Shown: piece by piece, positions 23,346 through 35,707 of the stretch | How positions within the stretch are numbered: position 1 is the stretch's first letter | How the letters are laid out: each line of letters begins with the position of its first letter | Source: Phyto melanocephala | Taxonomy: Eukaryota; Arthropoda; Insecta; Diptera; Rhinophoridae | Direction of reading: 5' to 3' | DNA: 64,000 nt | Assembly (NCBI GenBank): GCA_941918925.1 | Contig: OW799237.1 | Coordinates: 12,071,201 to 12,135,200 of the forward strand | Program-made: the position numbers and the translations under genes | Notes under the pieces: model-generated | Databases searched by the model: none | Seen by the model: only the letters and a program-made list of their open reading frames with translations | Told to the model about the DNA's origin: nothing

Positions 23346-24632
23346 TTCAATTTAGACTAGCATGTTGTGTGATCGACCCATTTGACTGTAATATAACTAT
23401 TAGCGTTGTTAACTCGGTGTGTTTTTGGTGCTTTTGAAAATTTTATGTTAAAATAATTCCTGATTTGACGAGTGGTGCGCTTTTCTTTAAATTTTAATAC
23501 CTTATAAAAGTTGTATGGTACCATAGCAAAATCAACACAACTTTTTATTTCAGTGTCAGATAAAAGTGTTTTTGTACAATAAAAGGCACCTGTTTTAATT
23601 CCATTTAATTCAACAGTGCAATAGAACAACAAGTAATGACGTTTAAGTTGTGCCAAATCATATGAATGAAGTAAAACGGTCTTCTGTTGTTGTAAATAAT
23701 TTGTTTTAGATTTTCATAGTAATTGATTCTGTAGTAAAATTTTATTTCTGATAAAACATTCATATAAAATTCTAAAATACCATTAGCAGTGCAATTCGAT
23801 TTTCAATTTTCTAGTCTTGAAAAAGGACTGACTCAATATTAAAATTCTGTTGATCTCTTTTAAAAAATTTTTTCATTTCTATTAATTATATTGTTTTTTG
23901 ACCTTTTTTCTTTAAATATTACAAAATTATTTCAGCACTTTTTATTTCTTTTTTTAAATATTATTTTTTTGAACTTTTATTGTTTTTTTATTTCTATCCG
24001 TAAAAGACTATTTCAATGTTATATTTTAAATGAAAAAAATTGTGTACTTTTTATGCAAAATTAATCCAATAAACATTTTAAATAAAAGAGAAATTCTACA
24101 TCAGGTGCGTTTTTTTTAAGGCACGTTTTTCCCCCTTCGGTGCGTTTTGAAATTTCAAAGATTACAGCACTGGTCAGTATGCTCTCTTTGTTTAGTATTT
24201 TATACCACAAAAATACTCTTTACTCTTTTTGTTAAAGTCCACTTTAGTTTGGAATATTGTCTAGAACAGGCCCAGATTCAGTTTACGCATTTCAAGTTTT
24301 TATAAAAAAAGATAAGAATTGTTTGTTTAATATTTGCCAAGCTTTGATTTATCAAGAGAAAAAATGTTGGAAGGACAATGCCTTATGAACGAGGATTTTC
24401 TTCGGATGATTTATGAAATATCCTTTTTCTTCATCCCTAGATCTTCGCTTGGCTTAGTAGTAGTATCGTTTAGTATATAATTTAACCTATACCACAATAT
24501 ATATTTTAGAGTAACATAAGAAATCCTATAGCATATTGAAGTTTATAACATAGTATATGGTCTAGTCTACGATTTTTAGTCAACTAATTATAAAAGTAGT
24601 TAAAGCATATGATGGTAGTGACCATCATAAAA

Positions 24633-24841
24633 AAGCCTGTAGTACAAGAAATGTGAAAAGCCACATATGCATGTGGCTGTGACGTAATTTTGACGTCATC
24701 ATAAACCATAAATGTATCCGCTTCGGCCACATGTGCAGCCAATATGACTATTTTAAAAAATGTATCCCAAGTGCTGAACATTTTAGTGACGTCAGACCCA
24801 CAGGTGCATATGGCTTTTTACATTTCGTGTACTATAGGCTT
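24633..24841. mobile_element. Palindromic MITE with CRE-like TGACGTCA sites
   Basis: AAGCCTGTAGTACAAGAAAT from 24633 is mirrored by a copy ending at 24841 (GTGTACTATAGGCTT, reading in). The arms are about 50 bp with scattered mismatches, including AAAAGCCA.AT and TGACGT. The element is 209 bp and has no coding capacity. TGACGTCA-type sequences occur near both arm bases (about 24690-24697 and 24787-24794). Its family is unknown; flanks do not show a clear target duplication. Confidence 0.6.
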
Positions 24842-26309
24842 ATGTTTAAATTAAATATCATATTATTTTCATTTTCTAAAATTATTATTTTATAATTCCT
24901 TTTAACTATAGTATAAGCTCATGTTCTCTTTATTTTCTTTTATATAATCATACTATTATACCAAACAACTACAGAATAGTAAAAAAATTTCATTCTATAT
25001 GACTTAAAAATATTGATTAGTGATCATTAAGTGATTACTTCGCAACTATACTGTTGTTGCAGCTATAATTTTATGATTATTTTTAAATTTGAATTCTTAT
25101 AAATATTATATAACTTATGATAAGTTCTCATACTTTGTTTGTCCTGATAATTTTTCTATCATTATATTTTTGGTAACCATATTCCAGTTTTCATAATAAT
25201 TAAATATTAAATAAAAAAAACTGAAATATTCACTTGGATACTGTTACATAATTTATGTTAAGAAATTGAAACAATTATAATTAGTTTGCGATAACAAGCT
25301 ATGATAGTCGAGTTATCGTCAAGTCTATGGTATAATCGTCAGACTGTGCAAAGACTTAACGTTATTCTAAAGAATAAACTATAGTTTATGTTATTAAAAT
25401 GTATTTCGCGAATTCATAAGATGTTCTAAATCATTGTCATATTTTAAAAAAAATTTAAAAATTTTTATAACAAATGAAAGAATAATTTTTTTGCATTCAA
25501 AAATGTATAAATACGACACTTAGGACTTCTTATGAATACACTTTTTGTAGGAACTTTTTTATAGTTAACCAGATTTTTAATTTAGAAATTTTTTTTTAAA
25601 AATTGTCTAAAATCTTTTTTTTTACAAAAAATTTTAAAAAATTTCTTCTTACAAATTTTAAAAATTCACAACAATTTGTCACTTTTCTAAATGAACAAAC
25701 AGTAATTCTTCTTTTGTAAAAAGCTAGTACTTCCCTTTACCTTTATGACTTAGCTAGCACTTTTGCGAATCCTTTATTCCAGATTTGTTCTGGTTTTAGT
25801 AAGCAAATTTTAAGGCATTCCCTAAAGTCGCATTGACCTGATTCATGAAACTTATTTTTGTTTTTCTGTTTGTGTCTTCCTCTACTTTCACAAGTTGCAT
25901 TTCTGTTTCTAGCTGCTACCTGCCACTACAGTTTTGTGCTGTTGATGTTGCTTTTGTAAATATTTACTATCATTTAAGCAAGTATAAACAGGAAGAACTT
26001 ATGGCTTGATGAGCAACAGCTAACTCATTATAATGGCTTTTTATTTTGCTCGGCTCTTTTCCTTTTTTTTTTTTTTTGATTTTCTCATTTTCTCTGTTTC
26101 TTATTTTTTCATATAAACCTAGTCACTGGCGCTTAAGTACTGCTGCCCACCACCCTCCGTCATAAACATCATACTCCTGAAATAAAGTGTGTGTTTCTGT
26201 CTGTCCATCTGTCTGACAAGTGCTGTTTAGCTAGAGATTGGAATGGTGAAAAATAACTAAAGTTTTTCATAAATATTTATGACTTTATTAAAGGTGGTTT
26301 GAAAACTGT

Positions 26310-26350
26310 GAAACAAAAACAAACAAAAACACACACACATACACATAAAC
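26310..26350. repeat. CA/AAAC-rich simple sequence
   Basis: AAACAAAAACA units followed by CACACACACATACACA. A separate AATG tetranucleotide run lies at 26456-26475. Confidence 0.7.
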
Positions 26351-27159
26351 ACGGCTAGGGCAACAGAAACAGACAAAATCACAGACATAGGAAACAGTTT
26401 TAAACTTAATGTAGTGACTTTGTTTCTGACTAGTGGCAAACGATGAGTATGTCAAATGAATGAATGAATGAATGAGAGAATGAAAAACAAAAAGAAAAAT
26501 CTTGTTGTATTTAAAACAAAAAAAACTCGAAAAGAACTTCAAGTTTTTTTCTTCTTTTAATTTTATTTGTTGTTTTTAACTTACATTTGCAAACAAATAT
26601 GAATCAGGAGTAAGTATATGAAATATGACCAGAAGTAGGATGCAGTAGTGCATTTGATTATATAATAAAGTTTATCAAGTACAAAACAAAAGATTTTATT
26701 TCAACAGACATAAACATTGTGAAGAGGCAACAGGAAAAAATTATAATTTTTAAACTTTAATACTTGTACAAAAACAAACTTCAATTTGATTTTAATACAA
26801 ACTCTGTAAGTTTAGTTTTTATTATAAAAAGACGTTTTTGTTTTTGCAGTTTTGTGTAAAGGAACATTTTGTAAGAAGAAGAACACTCGTACTTTTCTCG
26901 CGAACAACGAACCTGATCCTACTCTGTGTTTAATTTTTCTTACAAATACAACCAGGAAAGACATGATATCCATCTCCAGAATGAGCTTTTTAAGAGTTTG
27001 CTACACATATGGCTTGGTTGCCGAAATTTAAATAAATAAATAAAAAAAAAATAAATAAACAAAAAAAAACAGTTAAAGATTTATCGGAGAAATATTCTAT
27101 AAAGTGCGAAAATCCAGATTTCCAGAAAAACAATAGAAGAGACTGAAAAATAAATTCGA

Positions 27160-27990
27160 TCTATAAAGAGCAGAGATGATGGGAAAACTCACCTAATGGT
27201 CGGAAGAGCTCTTAATTAATGTCTACAATCGATAAGTAGTTCAACCATAGTCATGAACAGGTAAAGAATGATTTAATTCAATTCATATAGAATCTAGGCG
27301 CCCGAGGTTCAATTAGCAGCGAATAGCTATAGAGGTATTTATTGAAGTAAGCTTGACAGTGGAGAATATTGTAATCTTATTATCAAAAAAGATCTGGAAT
27401 GACAATTTCATGAGATTAGTAGCCAGAGCATTTGTAAAGGCAGAAGACGTTCAAAAAGCCTTATCGATATTATAATCTATTGACAGCCGCAGGGAAATGT
27501 GAATGATGCAGATCGAGGATGATGATAATTGGAGAATAGGCTTGGAGGAACGCAACTCAAGTATTATGGACATGTCTAGCAGTTACAGGCGGAAGATCGC
27601 GGCAAACACATACTAAGTGTGGATAATATGGAGCACCTTAGTCTGAAGGAAATGCTGGAAACTACAAAGCATGTGCGATGACTATTGTCGACAATCATCA
27701 GTCAGCAGTGCAAAATAATTTTCTTGTCTAAAGCAAATGCAGATTATGAAGCAAGACTCAGTTAAGGAAGAAATACCGATTGAAATCTTTGAGGAGCCAA
27801 GGGGACCTTAGATGGGAGTAGACTGCTTTAATACTCCCCCTACATATAAATATTTAAAATGTAAAGACCAACTAGCATAGCTGACGCCACCCTGCGTGTT
27901 AAAACCATAAGCAGTCCCGTAAGAATATTAAACGAATAACAGGGCGTTTTTATGCCTACAGTACGGACTAAAGATGTCTTTAGAAGAAGA
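27160..27990. other. Transposon-like but unassigned stretch
   Basis: Base composition is more balanced than the surroundings, with phrases such as GGAAAACTCACCTAATGGT also found near 13203. Many short broken frames exist on both strands. I suspect a decayed retrotransposon internal region but recognise no protein motif. Confidence 0.3.
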
Positions 27991-28234
27991 AATTCCTCCA
28001 ATGTTTTAAAAATTTAAATACTAAACAGCAAATCGGTTTATGGAAACGACCAAGACGATTGAATATATGGAAACAATTAAAATTTTTAAATTCAATTACT
28101 TTTGCTCGATGCAGCAACCTTCTGCTTTGATTTTGCCTTCAACTGTTAAAAAATGTGTACATACTGCACACACTTAGTGATTTTCCAAACATTGTATTTT
28201 CTGAAGAAAAACAACTTCCTATGGTTTCCTAGTT

Positions 28235-28850
28235 TAAACACTCTTACCCGAAGTAATTTTCTACCTCAAGTAATAGTATGGGCAGGTGTGACTGTCGATA
28301 AACGCTGTTTAATCGTATTCATCGAGTCTGCTATCAAAGTCAATGTGACCTTTTGGTCATAGACCATTGACGTTCCAACAAGACACAGCACCATCTTAAA
28401 AATCTCGTGCGAAGCAAGAATGGTTCAAAGACCATGTCTAATATTTCATTTCGTTCACATAATAAATTTCTAAGTCGACAGATGCAAATCCGATGAACTA
28501 TTCCATCTGAACCGCATTAGATAGTCTGTTAAGTACTAACAAATATCTGAAGAAAGTAATTGTACGAGAATGGGCCAAAAATTTCTCAAAAATGTGTTCA
28601 GCATGCAACTCATTCTATAACCACTTAAAGCCAGCTTAAATCAATGGATTCTGAAATTTTGATTATTCGATTATTTCTACACATTTAATAATATGAGTAA
28701 AAAATAATTATTTTACACCAAAAAATATGGGCATTTTAATAGATAAAACTTTAATCGACTAACCCTGTATGCACTGAAGACAGTAATTGTACGAGAATAG
28801 GCAAAAAAATACTTCAAAATTAATCGCCTAATCCTGTATTAGACTGTAAA
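28235..28850 (+). pseudogene. Tc1-like transposase remnant
   Basis: Plus-strand reading, across stops and frame changes, gives LPQVIVWAGVTVDKRCLIVF (28252-28311), then LTFQQDTAPS with the second catalytic aspartate near 28375-28400, then STDANPMNYSI, TALDSLL and KKVIVREWAKNFSKM with CNSFYNHLKP near 28545-28640. These follow the order of a Tc1/mariner transposase C-terminal half: .VMVWAG, QQD.AP, DLNP.D/NY, REWAKI and R.ACN.F. A duplicated short piece of the REWAK region lies at 28770-28815, next to AATCGACTAACCCTGTA. The N-terminal DNA-binding half is gone. Confidence 0.75.
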
Positions 28851-28905
28851 CTAGATCTCGCACTAGGATGATCTATATCTTGGAATATACTTAATACTAC
28901 TTTTT

Positions 28906-29566
28906 CACGGGCTGATCGGAAACGAGAAAGCCCACAAATTATCCAAAATGGGAGCTCTTCTGAGTACTATCACTTTGGAGAACGCCAAACCCCTTAAACG
29001 ATTTAAGGATGAACTTAAACGTTGGGCGATGGAGGAACATGTTAGAAAATGGCATAGCACTGATGTCGGTAAGATGACAAGAATACTATGGGGTAACCCA
29101 AATCTTGAGATATCAAAGGAAATTCTAAGACTAAATAGACCAACACTTATGATACTTACCAGTGTGATTACAGGTCATACGGAGTTGAGAACTCATCTAG
29201 CTCGCATGAGACTATCTGAAGAGACAACATGCAGAGCATGCGAGGAAGAGGATGAGACTTTGATACACTATCTCTGTCATTGTCCTGCGTTTGGGCATAT
29301 TAGACGCGATAATTTTACAGTGGATACTATGCCAAATTTGGAGTACCTGGGGAACTCAAACTGGAGATCCATAAGGAATTACATTGAGGGGACTGAGTTC
29401 TTGAACTTGTCCGATATTTATTTATGGGAAAATATTGATTATGGTTTTAAATTGGGAACTCCGGTTGCCACATGGAGCGCACAACATGCCAACTGGGCAT
29501 AAGTGTATACCTGTCATGGGTTTGGGCTTTTAGTGCCCCTCCTTTTCAACCTAACCTAACCTAACC
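28906..29566 (+). mobile_element. RNase H-type LINE, 5'-truncated, with 14-bp target duplication
   Basis: TAATACTACTTTTT (28892-28905) and TAATACTACTCTTT (29567-29580) flank the element, differing at one base. The open frame contains HGLIGNEKAHKLSKMGA, the end of an RNase H domain (usual form H.G..GNE.AD.LA). It then runs through LKRWAMEEHVRKW, ITGHTELRTHLARM and CRACEEEDETLIHYLCHCPA, a C..C....H....C zinc-binding end, to the stop at 29502. RNase H plus this end marks an I/R1/LOA-like non-LTR retrotransposon. The 3' end is TTTTC followed by four AACC(T) units. Related decayed copies are at 7345-7895 and 37445-37540. The reverse transcriptase is missing. Confidence 0.85.
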
Positions 29567-29745
29567 TAATACTACTCTTTAGACTAGACTGCTATGTTAA
29601 AGCTTTTAATAAATATCTCTTATACGAAAATCTGGAAAATAAAATATAAATTTTCCGCTTTTAAGAAAATAACGAGTTTGAGCTAATCTCCAGTAATTTA
29701 GTTCCTCTAAAGCTTATATTTCTCATGTAATATAATGCAATTGTA

Positions 29746-30283
29746 AAGGGTCCGCCATTTAACGTTTTTTTTTCAACTAGTGCTTATTTCGTGAATGCCA
29801 ACACTTAACTCTTGTCTGATTTGACAGATAATTAGTTTTATCCTTCCGCTGAACGAATATGGTTGAATATACGCTTGAACAACGCTGGGAAATATTTCGA
29901 CATTCCTTTTGCCGATTTTGCCAAAAAAATCATCTTTTTAGATGAAGCTCATTTTGATTTCGGCGGATATGAAAACAAGCAAAATTGTCACAATTGGGGC
30001 ACAGAAAACCCGCACGCATACATTTAAAAGCCCATACACCCAAAACGAGTCATTGTTTGGTGCGGATCTTGGTCCAGAGTCATAATTGGGCCATTTTTCT
30101 TCGAAAATGAGCAAAAACTGGCCGTAGACAATGCCAATCGTTGTCGCAAATTTTAGTTCACAAAAATTAAAGAGAATATTGGCAACATTTGGTTTCAACA
30201 GAACGGCGTTACGTGCCACACAGCCGAAGCTACACTTTTTTTATAGCATTTAAAAAAAAAAGAAAGTTTTTTGGCGGACCCTT
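29746..30283 (+). mobile_element. Mariner-like deletion derivative, copy 2
   Basis: Ends AAGGGTCCGCCA and TGGCGGACCCTT are inverted repeats with TA on both sides (29744-29745, 30284-30285). From about 29861 it reads MVEYTLEQRWEIF, then after a junction near 29900 the core region: FAKKIIFLDEAHFDFGGYEN (first catalytic D present), NCHNWGTENPHAYI, a broken PKRV..VWCG stretch, and QQNGVTCHTAEAT, where the second catalytic aspartate is replaced by N. It stops after AEAT and jumps to the 3' end. The deletion pattern is the same as in the copies at 4448 and 44870. Confidence 0.85.
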
Positions 30284-31393
30284 TATTAGTGACTTGGATA
30301 GATCAAAAATATAACACCATTCTTACCTATTTTTTTTTTCCTAAACTATTTTAATTTAATTATTTCATAAATCCTATATCCTTTGTAAATTAATTTTATT
30401 ATAAAAAAAATCATTTATTCAGCCAATCATTTCAATAAAATAATTTTTTTTTTAATTTTTTGCTTATCATGTTCTATATAATACTTTCAGAATATTAAAT
30501 TCATAAAATGTCACACAATTTAATTAATAATGTAACAAATTAGGTTACAACAAAATATAATTATGACAACAGCAACAAATAACAACCGTAAAAAAAAATA
30601 CATAAAAAAAAATAAATGCATTAATGTTGCAAAAAGTATTTAAAATATTCACACTTCGATTTATGTGCCACAGAAATGCCAGTAAATATTATTGATGCGC
30701 TATGAATAAATATATTTTAAATAAATGGCAGTGGGTCTTTTGCGAGGGTGAAAATCAAAACTCAAAAATATACACACACACTCGTATCTACATTATTTGT
30801 AATGAATATAAATATAACTGTGATAACAGTTACTAAATACTAAAGGTGTATATAAAGAACAATGTGCACGTATGCGTGTGTTTGTGCGTGAATGAACATT
30901 CAACAGCATCATGGACATCAGCAACATTATAATATTCAATTACATCAACATCACTAATGACATGTGTCACATAGCCCATAATATAAACATGTACATAAAT
31001 AGGGGTTTCTCAAATTTAGCATAATAATTTAAAAGCACTATTCTTAATATTAACGTACTTTATAGTCCAGACTGTCTACTGGACAATAGTATTGACTATA
31101 GACAAGGTTTTTTAAGTTACAAAGATCTTGTTTTTTTCTGATTTTCTGAGTCAGTTTCTTTATGTCTGTCTGTAAAAAAATACTGTCAAATCTAAATTAC
31201 TAAGCCAAACAAAACGAAATTCACAAAACCTGTTTAAAATAACACATACGCTGTTTCGTTTTAAAAATAAACTAAATTGACCACGTAGGAAAATAAGTTA
31301 AAAACCAATATGAGAAAGATTTATAAAAAAGCGGTACCTTGTTTGCTTCAAAATAATTACTGAAAAAATCTACACGTGTAGATATGTCTTAAA

Positions 31394-32236
31394 TAATGGG
31401 TGATTCAAGTAGAGATACTTTTTTTCAATAGCCTTTTTTTGACAGATCACGTGTGGGTCGTGTCATGCTGTCATGTTCTCTTTGTTTAGTATTGTTTGGC
31501 ATTTCATAATGGAAAGACTTACGCCTGAACAACGTTTACAAATCGTTCAACTTTATTACGAAAATTCACGTTCTGTGAGGAATGTGAGACCCAGCATTCA
31601 TTATTGGATAACATTCGACCGATTAGACCACGTCCAGCACGATGTGAAGAAAATATGTATAGCGGTCGTAGCTGAGAGTGTACATAAAGACCATGGTACG
31701 AACGTAACCTTCAATGGCAACCGTTATCATGCCATGATAACCGACTATTTAATGCCTAAATTGAAGCTCGTGATTTCGGCGACATTTGGTTTCAGCAAGA
31801 CGGCGCCACTTCTCACACATCGCATCAATAAATGGATTTATTAAGAGAACACTAAATGCATAATTTCACATTTTGGGTCACTCGATTGGCCACCAAGATA
31901 ATATGATATCACACCATTAGACTTTTTCCTGGGGGGATTTGAAAAGTCTAAAGTTTATGCGGACAAACGCGCTTCGATTCAGGCCTTGGAGGAAAAAAAC
32001 ACGCAAATCATTCGCCAGTTTCTTGTCAAAATGGTTGAACGAGTCATCGAAGATTGAACTCAACGGATAAACCAACTGCGATGTAACAACGCCCAATTTT
32101 TGATAGACATAATCTTCAAGAAATAAATGCCAAAGAATTTTCTTTTAAATGATGATAAACATTAACCATTAAACTTAAATTTTTTGTGTTTTTTTACTTA
32201 AAAAAATAGTGAACCTCAAAATGGATCACGCTGTAT
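31394..32236 (+). mobile_element. Second mariner-type element, internally deleted
   Basis: The left end GGGTGATTCAAGTAGAGATA and the right end, reverse-complemented CGTGATCCATTTTGAGGTTC, form imperfect terminal repeats. The coding part starts MERLTPEQRLQIVQLYYENS at 31509 (helix-turn-helix start of this family). A jump then leads from about VAESVHKD to VTFNGNRYHAMITDYLMPKL, skipping the DEAHF region. In a second frame IWFQQDGATSHTS follows (31787-31825), and further on YDITPLDFFLGG with the last catalytic aspartate and DKRASIQALEEK. It is a dead copy, distinct from the family at 29746. Confidence 0.85.
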
Positions 32237-32585
32237 AAAAGACGTGATAAATTCTTAAAAACATTTCGCTATCAAATTGTCTTGTTCTTTACCAATACAA
32301 GCCAGAATTAACTGAAAAACTAAACCACTTTATCATTCTAAGTGCCAAAGCTACTTAACTGATTTCTTATGAAAATTCCTTTTATTAAAGCTGAAAACTC
32401 CTTTAAAGATTTGATTAAATTAGTTTTCCTATTATAGAATTTTCTTAAGTCCCAGCTTTAAACTTACAAATTTTAAAGGATTTTGAAAACAGTCGTTAAT
32501 ACTTGGCAATCGTAAGTAAATTTTTAAGTAATTTAGCAACGTCAAGCTCAATAGATAAAAGACGATTTTCCTTCTTCTTTCTGTG

Positions 32586-33465
32586 ATATGGGCATTTCCA
32601 TGAATATGTCAACCACGACTGTAAAAAAAAGCTCTTGAAAGTTTTTCAATATAAGTTAATTGATAAAAGAAACACTAAAATTTTACTATGCGCAGGTATT
32701 AAGAGCTTATGAAATTATTTTAAGAGCAATAATAAGAGTTTAATCTGATTATCTCTTTGACTTGTTTTTAAGAATTGCAATTAACTATTTTTTTAGCGAC
32801 TAAATTGTAAAAATAAATTGTAATTGTAAATATGCTTTAAAATTAAGGTAACAACAACAATTAACAAGATCCATAAGAAAGAAGGAAAATATAGAGTCCA
32901 AATAGCAGTATTTTTTTCCCCTTGGATGTTATTTTAATGTCACGTATGTTGTACAAAAACATTATTTGCCAGAGTCCTAACAGAGCACCTTATTGAGAAT
33001 TTAACTTTCTTTTCTTAACATAATATAAATTTTATTACCTTGGAATAATATTAGAGAAAAATCTGTCACGTACGATATGTCACGAACGATATTAAATTGA
33101 ATTTATTATAAAATCATTTAAAGAATGTTCTCAATTAAGTTTGTTGGATTTTAAATAAAAAATATTTGGTTTAGTTTAAGAAATTAAAGAAAGAAAAAAT
33201 ACCTCCCAATATTCGCAAATTTTTTCATATTTCCATATATACCTCAAAATCACTTCTGTTTTATGTCACATACGATATATTCTTATTTTTCTGGATATTT
33301 TAGACAAAAATGATTCGAATAAAATGAATTTGTTCTTTTAAATAAAGTACCATTTTAATGGAACATAAAGATGTAATTTTGTTTCAGTTACTCTTACTTT
33401 TGCAAAAATTACTCCACTTTATAGGAGTACAAATGTCACGTACGATGGCATGGAAATGCCCATAT
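32586..33465. mobile_element. TIR element with repeated TGTCACGTACGAT motif
   Basis: ATATGGGCATTTCCATG (32586-32602) and CATGGAAATGCCCATAT (33449-33465) are perfect 17-bp inverted repeats 880 bp apart. Between them TGTCACGTA-type motifs occur five times: 32939, 33064, 33079 (TGTCACGAACGATA), 33264 (TGTCACATACGATAT) and 33434, the last abutting the right repeat. No protein motif is seen. Probably a non-autonomous DNA transposon; target duplication unclear. Confidence 0.6.
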
Positions 33466-34108
33466 TTAAGTCTTCAATATTTATAAAAAAATTCTTTGAC
33501 ATGTTGGCTTAATATAGAAAACTATTGATATTGATATTTCTCCAAAGAAATATAAAGCTCTAGGCATACGTGTCCTTTAAAAAGAAATTGCTTAGTAACT
33601 TTTGTACATAATTAATAAAAATTATTTATCAGTAGAAAATTTTGGCTCCCCAGTACATATTCAAGGCCATCAGTAGGCATTTCTGGCTTCACTGAAATGA
33701 ATACTATTTAGATTACAAACGTAATGACCCAGAGCTTATAATTAATTAACTGGGCAACCACAAGAGATTTTTTTTGATTATGCCCAGTTTCTTCTTGTAA
33801 TTAGCATTTTCAAAGCTGTTTTTGCTGTACACATACTTTACAGACTTACTGTATAACAGCATTTATCTATATGTATGGCCTTTGTTATGTATGCGTAAAT
33901 TGTTATTGTCAATATTTAATACATTGACTGCGTAAAATGATATTTGCGCTCAAAACCTGTGCTGATATAATGTAATTTAACACACGAATAAATATAAGTA
34001 TACTGATAAACGTGTGCTATATTATATATACACATAGCAACACAAGCACATGCCAAATTATACATGTGTTTATATTATTAAGCATATAATGAACATACTT
34101 ACATACTA

Positions 34109-35174
34109 GGGTGATCGATTATTCGACTTTTTTAATAAACCGGGTTTCAAATAGTTTGAAATTTAGAATTAAACAAAAACCGGTTGCTATTTTGAAAATT
34201 GAGAAAAAACCGATAACCGGTTCGAATATATAAAATATAATTCCTAAAAAAAAATTAAAAAAATATTGTAAAAAAAGACTATAATAAAAATTATATCTAA
34301 ATATGAAATTTTTACAGTTTATATACGTTTGGCTGCACAATAACGCAATAACTGACATTAATGCAGTTGACTTATTTGACTTATTTTTTTAGTTGAATTT
34401 AAGGACAAAAGCTACTCTTTACAAGTAAAATAAATAAATACAATAAATCAATTCATTAATAAATAAGAACTTTTTTAAGGCTGATATAAATTTTTGTATC
34501 TCCTTCTGTACATTTTTTAAATGTTAAGTAGATCTTTTAAACTAATATGCACTAACGTATTTTGTTTGAAATGATTTCTGTAATTTAAAATACATTTTAA
34601 AGGCTAGGGAGAAAATCTTTAAAATTTCATATTTAAAATCCTTTCTTATACCCCTGACAAACATACAAATATAGGCATAAACTAGTTTGTTCGATGTTTT
34701 GATTGAAATATAAGTTGACAGACACTCAATGCCATTAATTAAAATTAGGATCTGGAAGAAGAGATTATTAGTTTTTCCTTACTGTAACTACACTTTTTAC
34801 CTAAAAGTGATCAATCAGCTAAGATTATGCTTCAATTACCTTTAACTTTTAACGTTAGGTTTATATCCTATAGAAAAAATAATATTTAAACTCAATTATT
34901 TTTCTTATTTTGCATTTGTTTTTTAAACAACAAATAAAATTCTTACAATAATATGGAAGAATATTTAATAGTTTTTATTTTCTAATTTTTCGAAACTTTT
35001 CGCGGACTAAAAACACTATGGTACGATTTGTTACAAAGATAAATAAAAATAAACTTAAAAAAAATAAAAAACCTGTGTATTCGATATTCGAAAAATCAAC
35101 ATTTAGAAAAAACCGTCAGCAGAAAGAGGAAAAACCCGGGTTTTCTACCGGTTGTAAAACCGAATTGATCACCC
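34109..35174. mobile_element. TA-flanked TIR element with ACCGGTT subterminal repeats
   Basis: GGGTGATCGATTATTCG on the left and CGAATTGATCACCC on the right are inverted repeats, flanked by TA (34107-34108 and 35175-35176). Near each end are clusters of AACCGG/CCGGTT: about 34138, 34180 and 34210 on the left; 35110 and 35150 on the right, including a palindromic AACCCGGGTT at about 35136. No transposase was recognised inside. Size and TA duplication fit a Tc1/mariner-type MITE. Confidence 0.65.
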
Positions 35175-35667
35175 TATTACATACACATGTACACCACTGC
35201 ATAAATAGTTGCAAAAAAAAAATATGAACAACATGCTGACATGTGTTTTAGCATGTGAAGTATATAATTTAAAAAAAAACATTTAAATTTATTTTCAAGA
35301 GTTGACATTAAATGCAATAAACGCATTTAGTTGTAAAGACACACATGTAAATTATGAATGTATGAAAGTAGATATACGAGTTCATAAATGTGAATGTAGG
35401 TACACGTTAATGCATTTGTATGTTATACGAGTAAATGAATATGTAACCATAAAAATTGCTACATTGTATTACAATAATAATTTCATACATATAGGGTTTT
35501 TGCTTTTAAAACTTTAAGGATTTTCTAGAAATCATCAAAAAAATATCTAGAAAAAAATCCTTATAATTTTCTGTGCCTTATTTGCTTTCTGAACTTTATT
35601 AATTTGTGTAATTCATAAAAACAAATATTTTCATATTTCCCTAAGCAACTGATAACCTTGTTCTCCT

Positions 35668-35707
35668 ATTTATATATTTATATATTTATATATTTATATA
35701 CTTATAT
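35668..35707. repeat. TATATATTTA 10-base microsatellite
   Basis: Four near-perfect copies of a 10-base TATATATTTA unit. Confidence 0.75.

Noticed and set aside
23357..23656. 99-codon minus-strand frame (ITVKWVDHTTC region) as a possible host exon
   Set aside because: No clean splice sites in the right frame, and it sits directly upstream of a LINE-type C..C..H remnant, so a decayed retrotransposon is more likely. Not proven.
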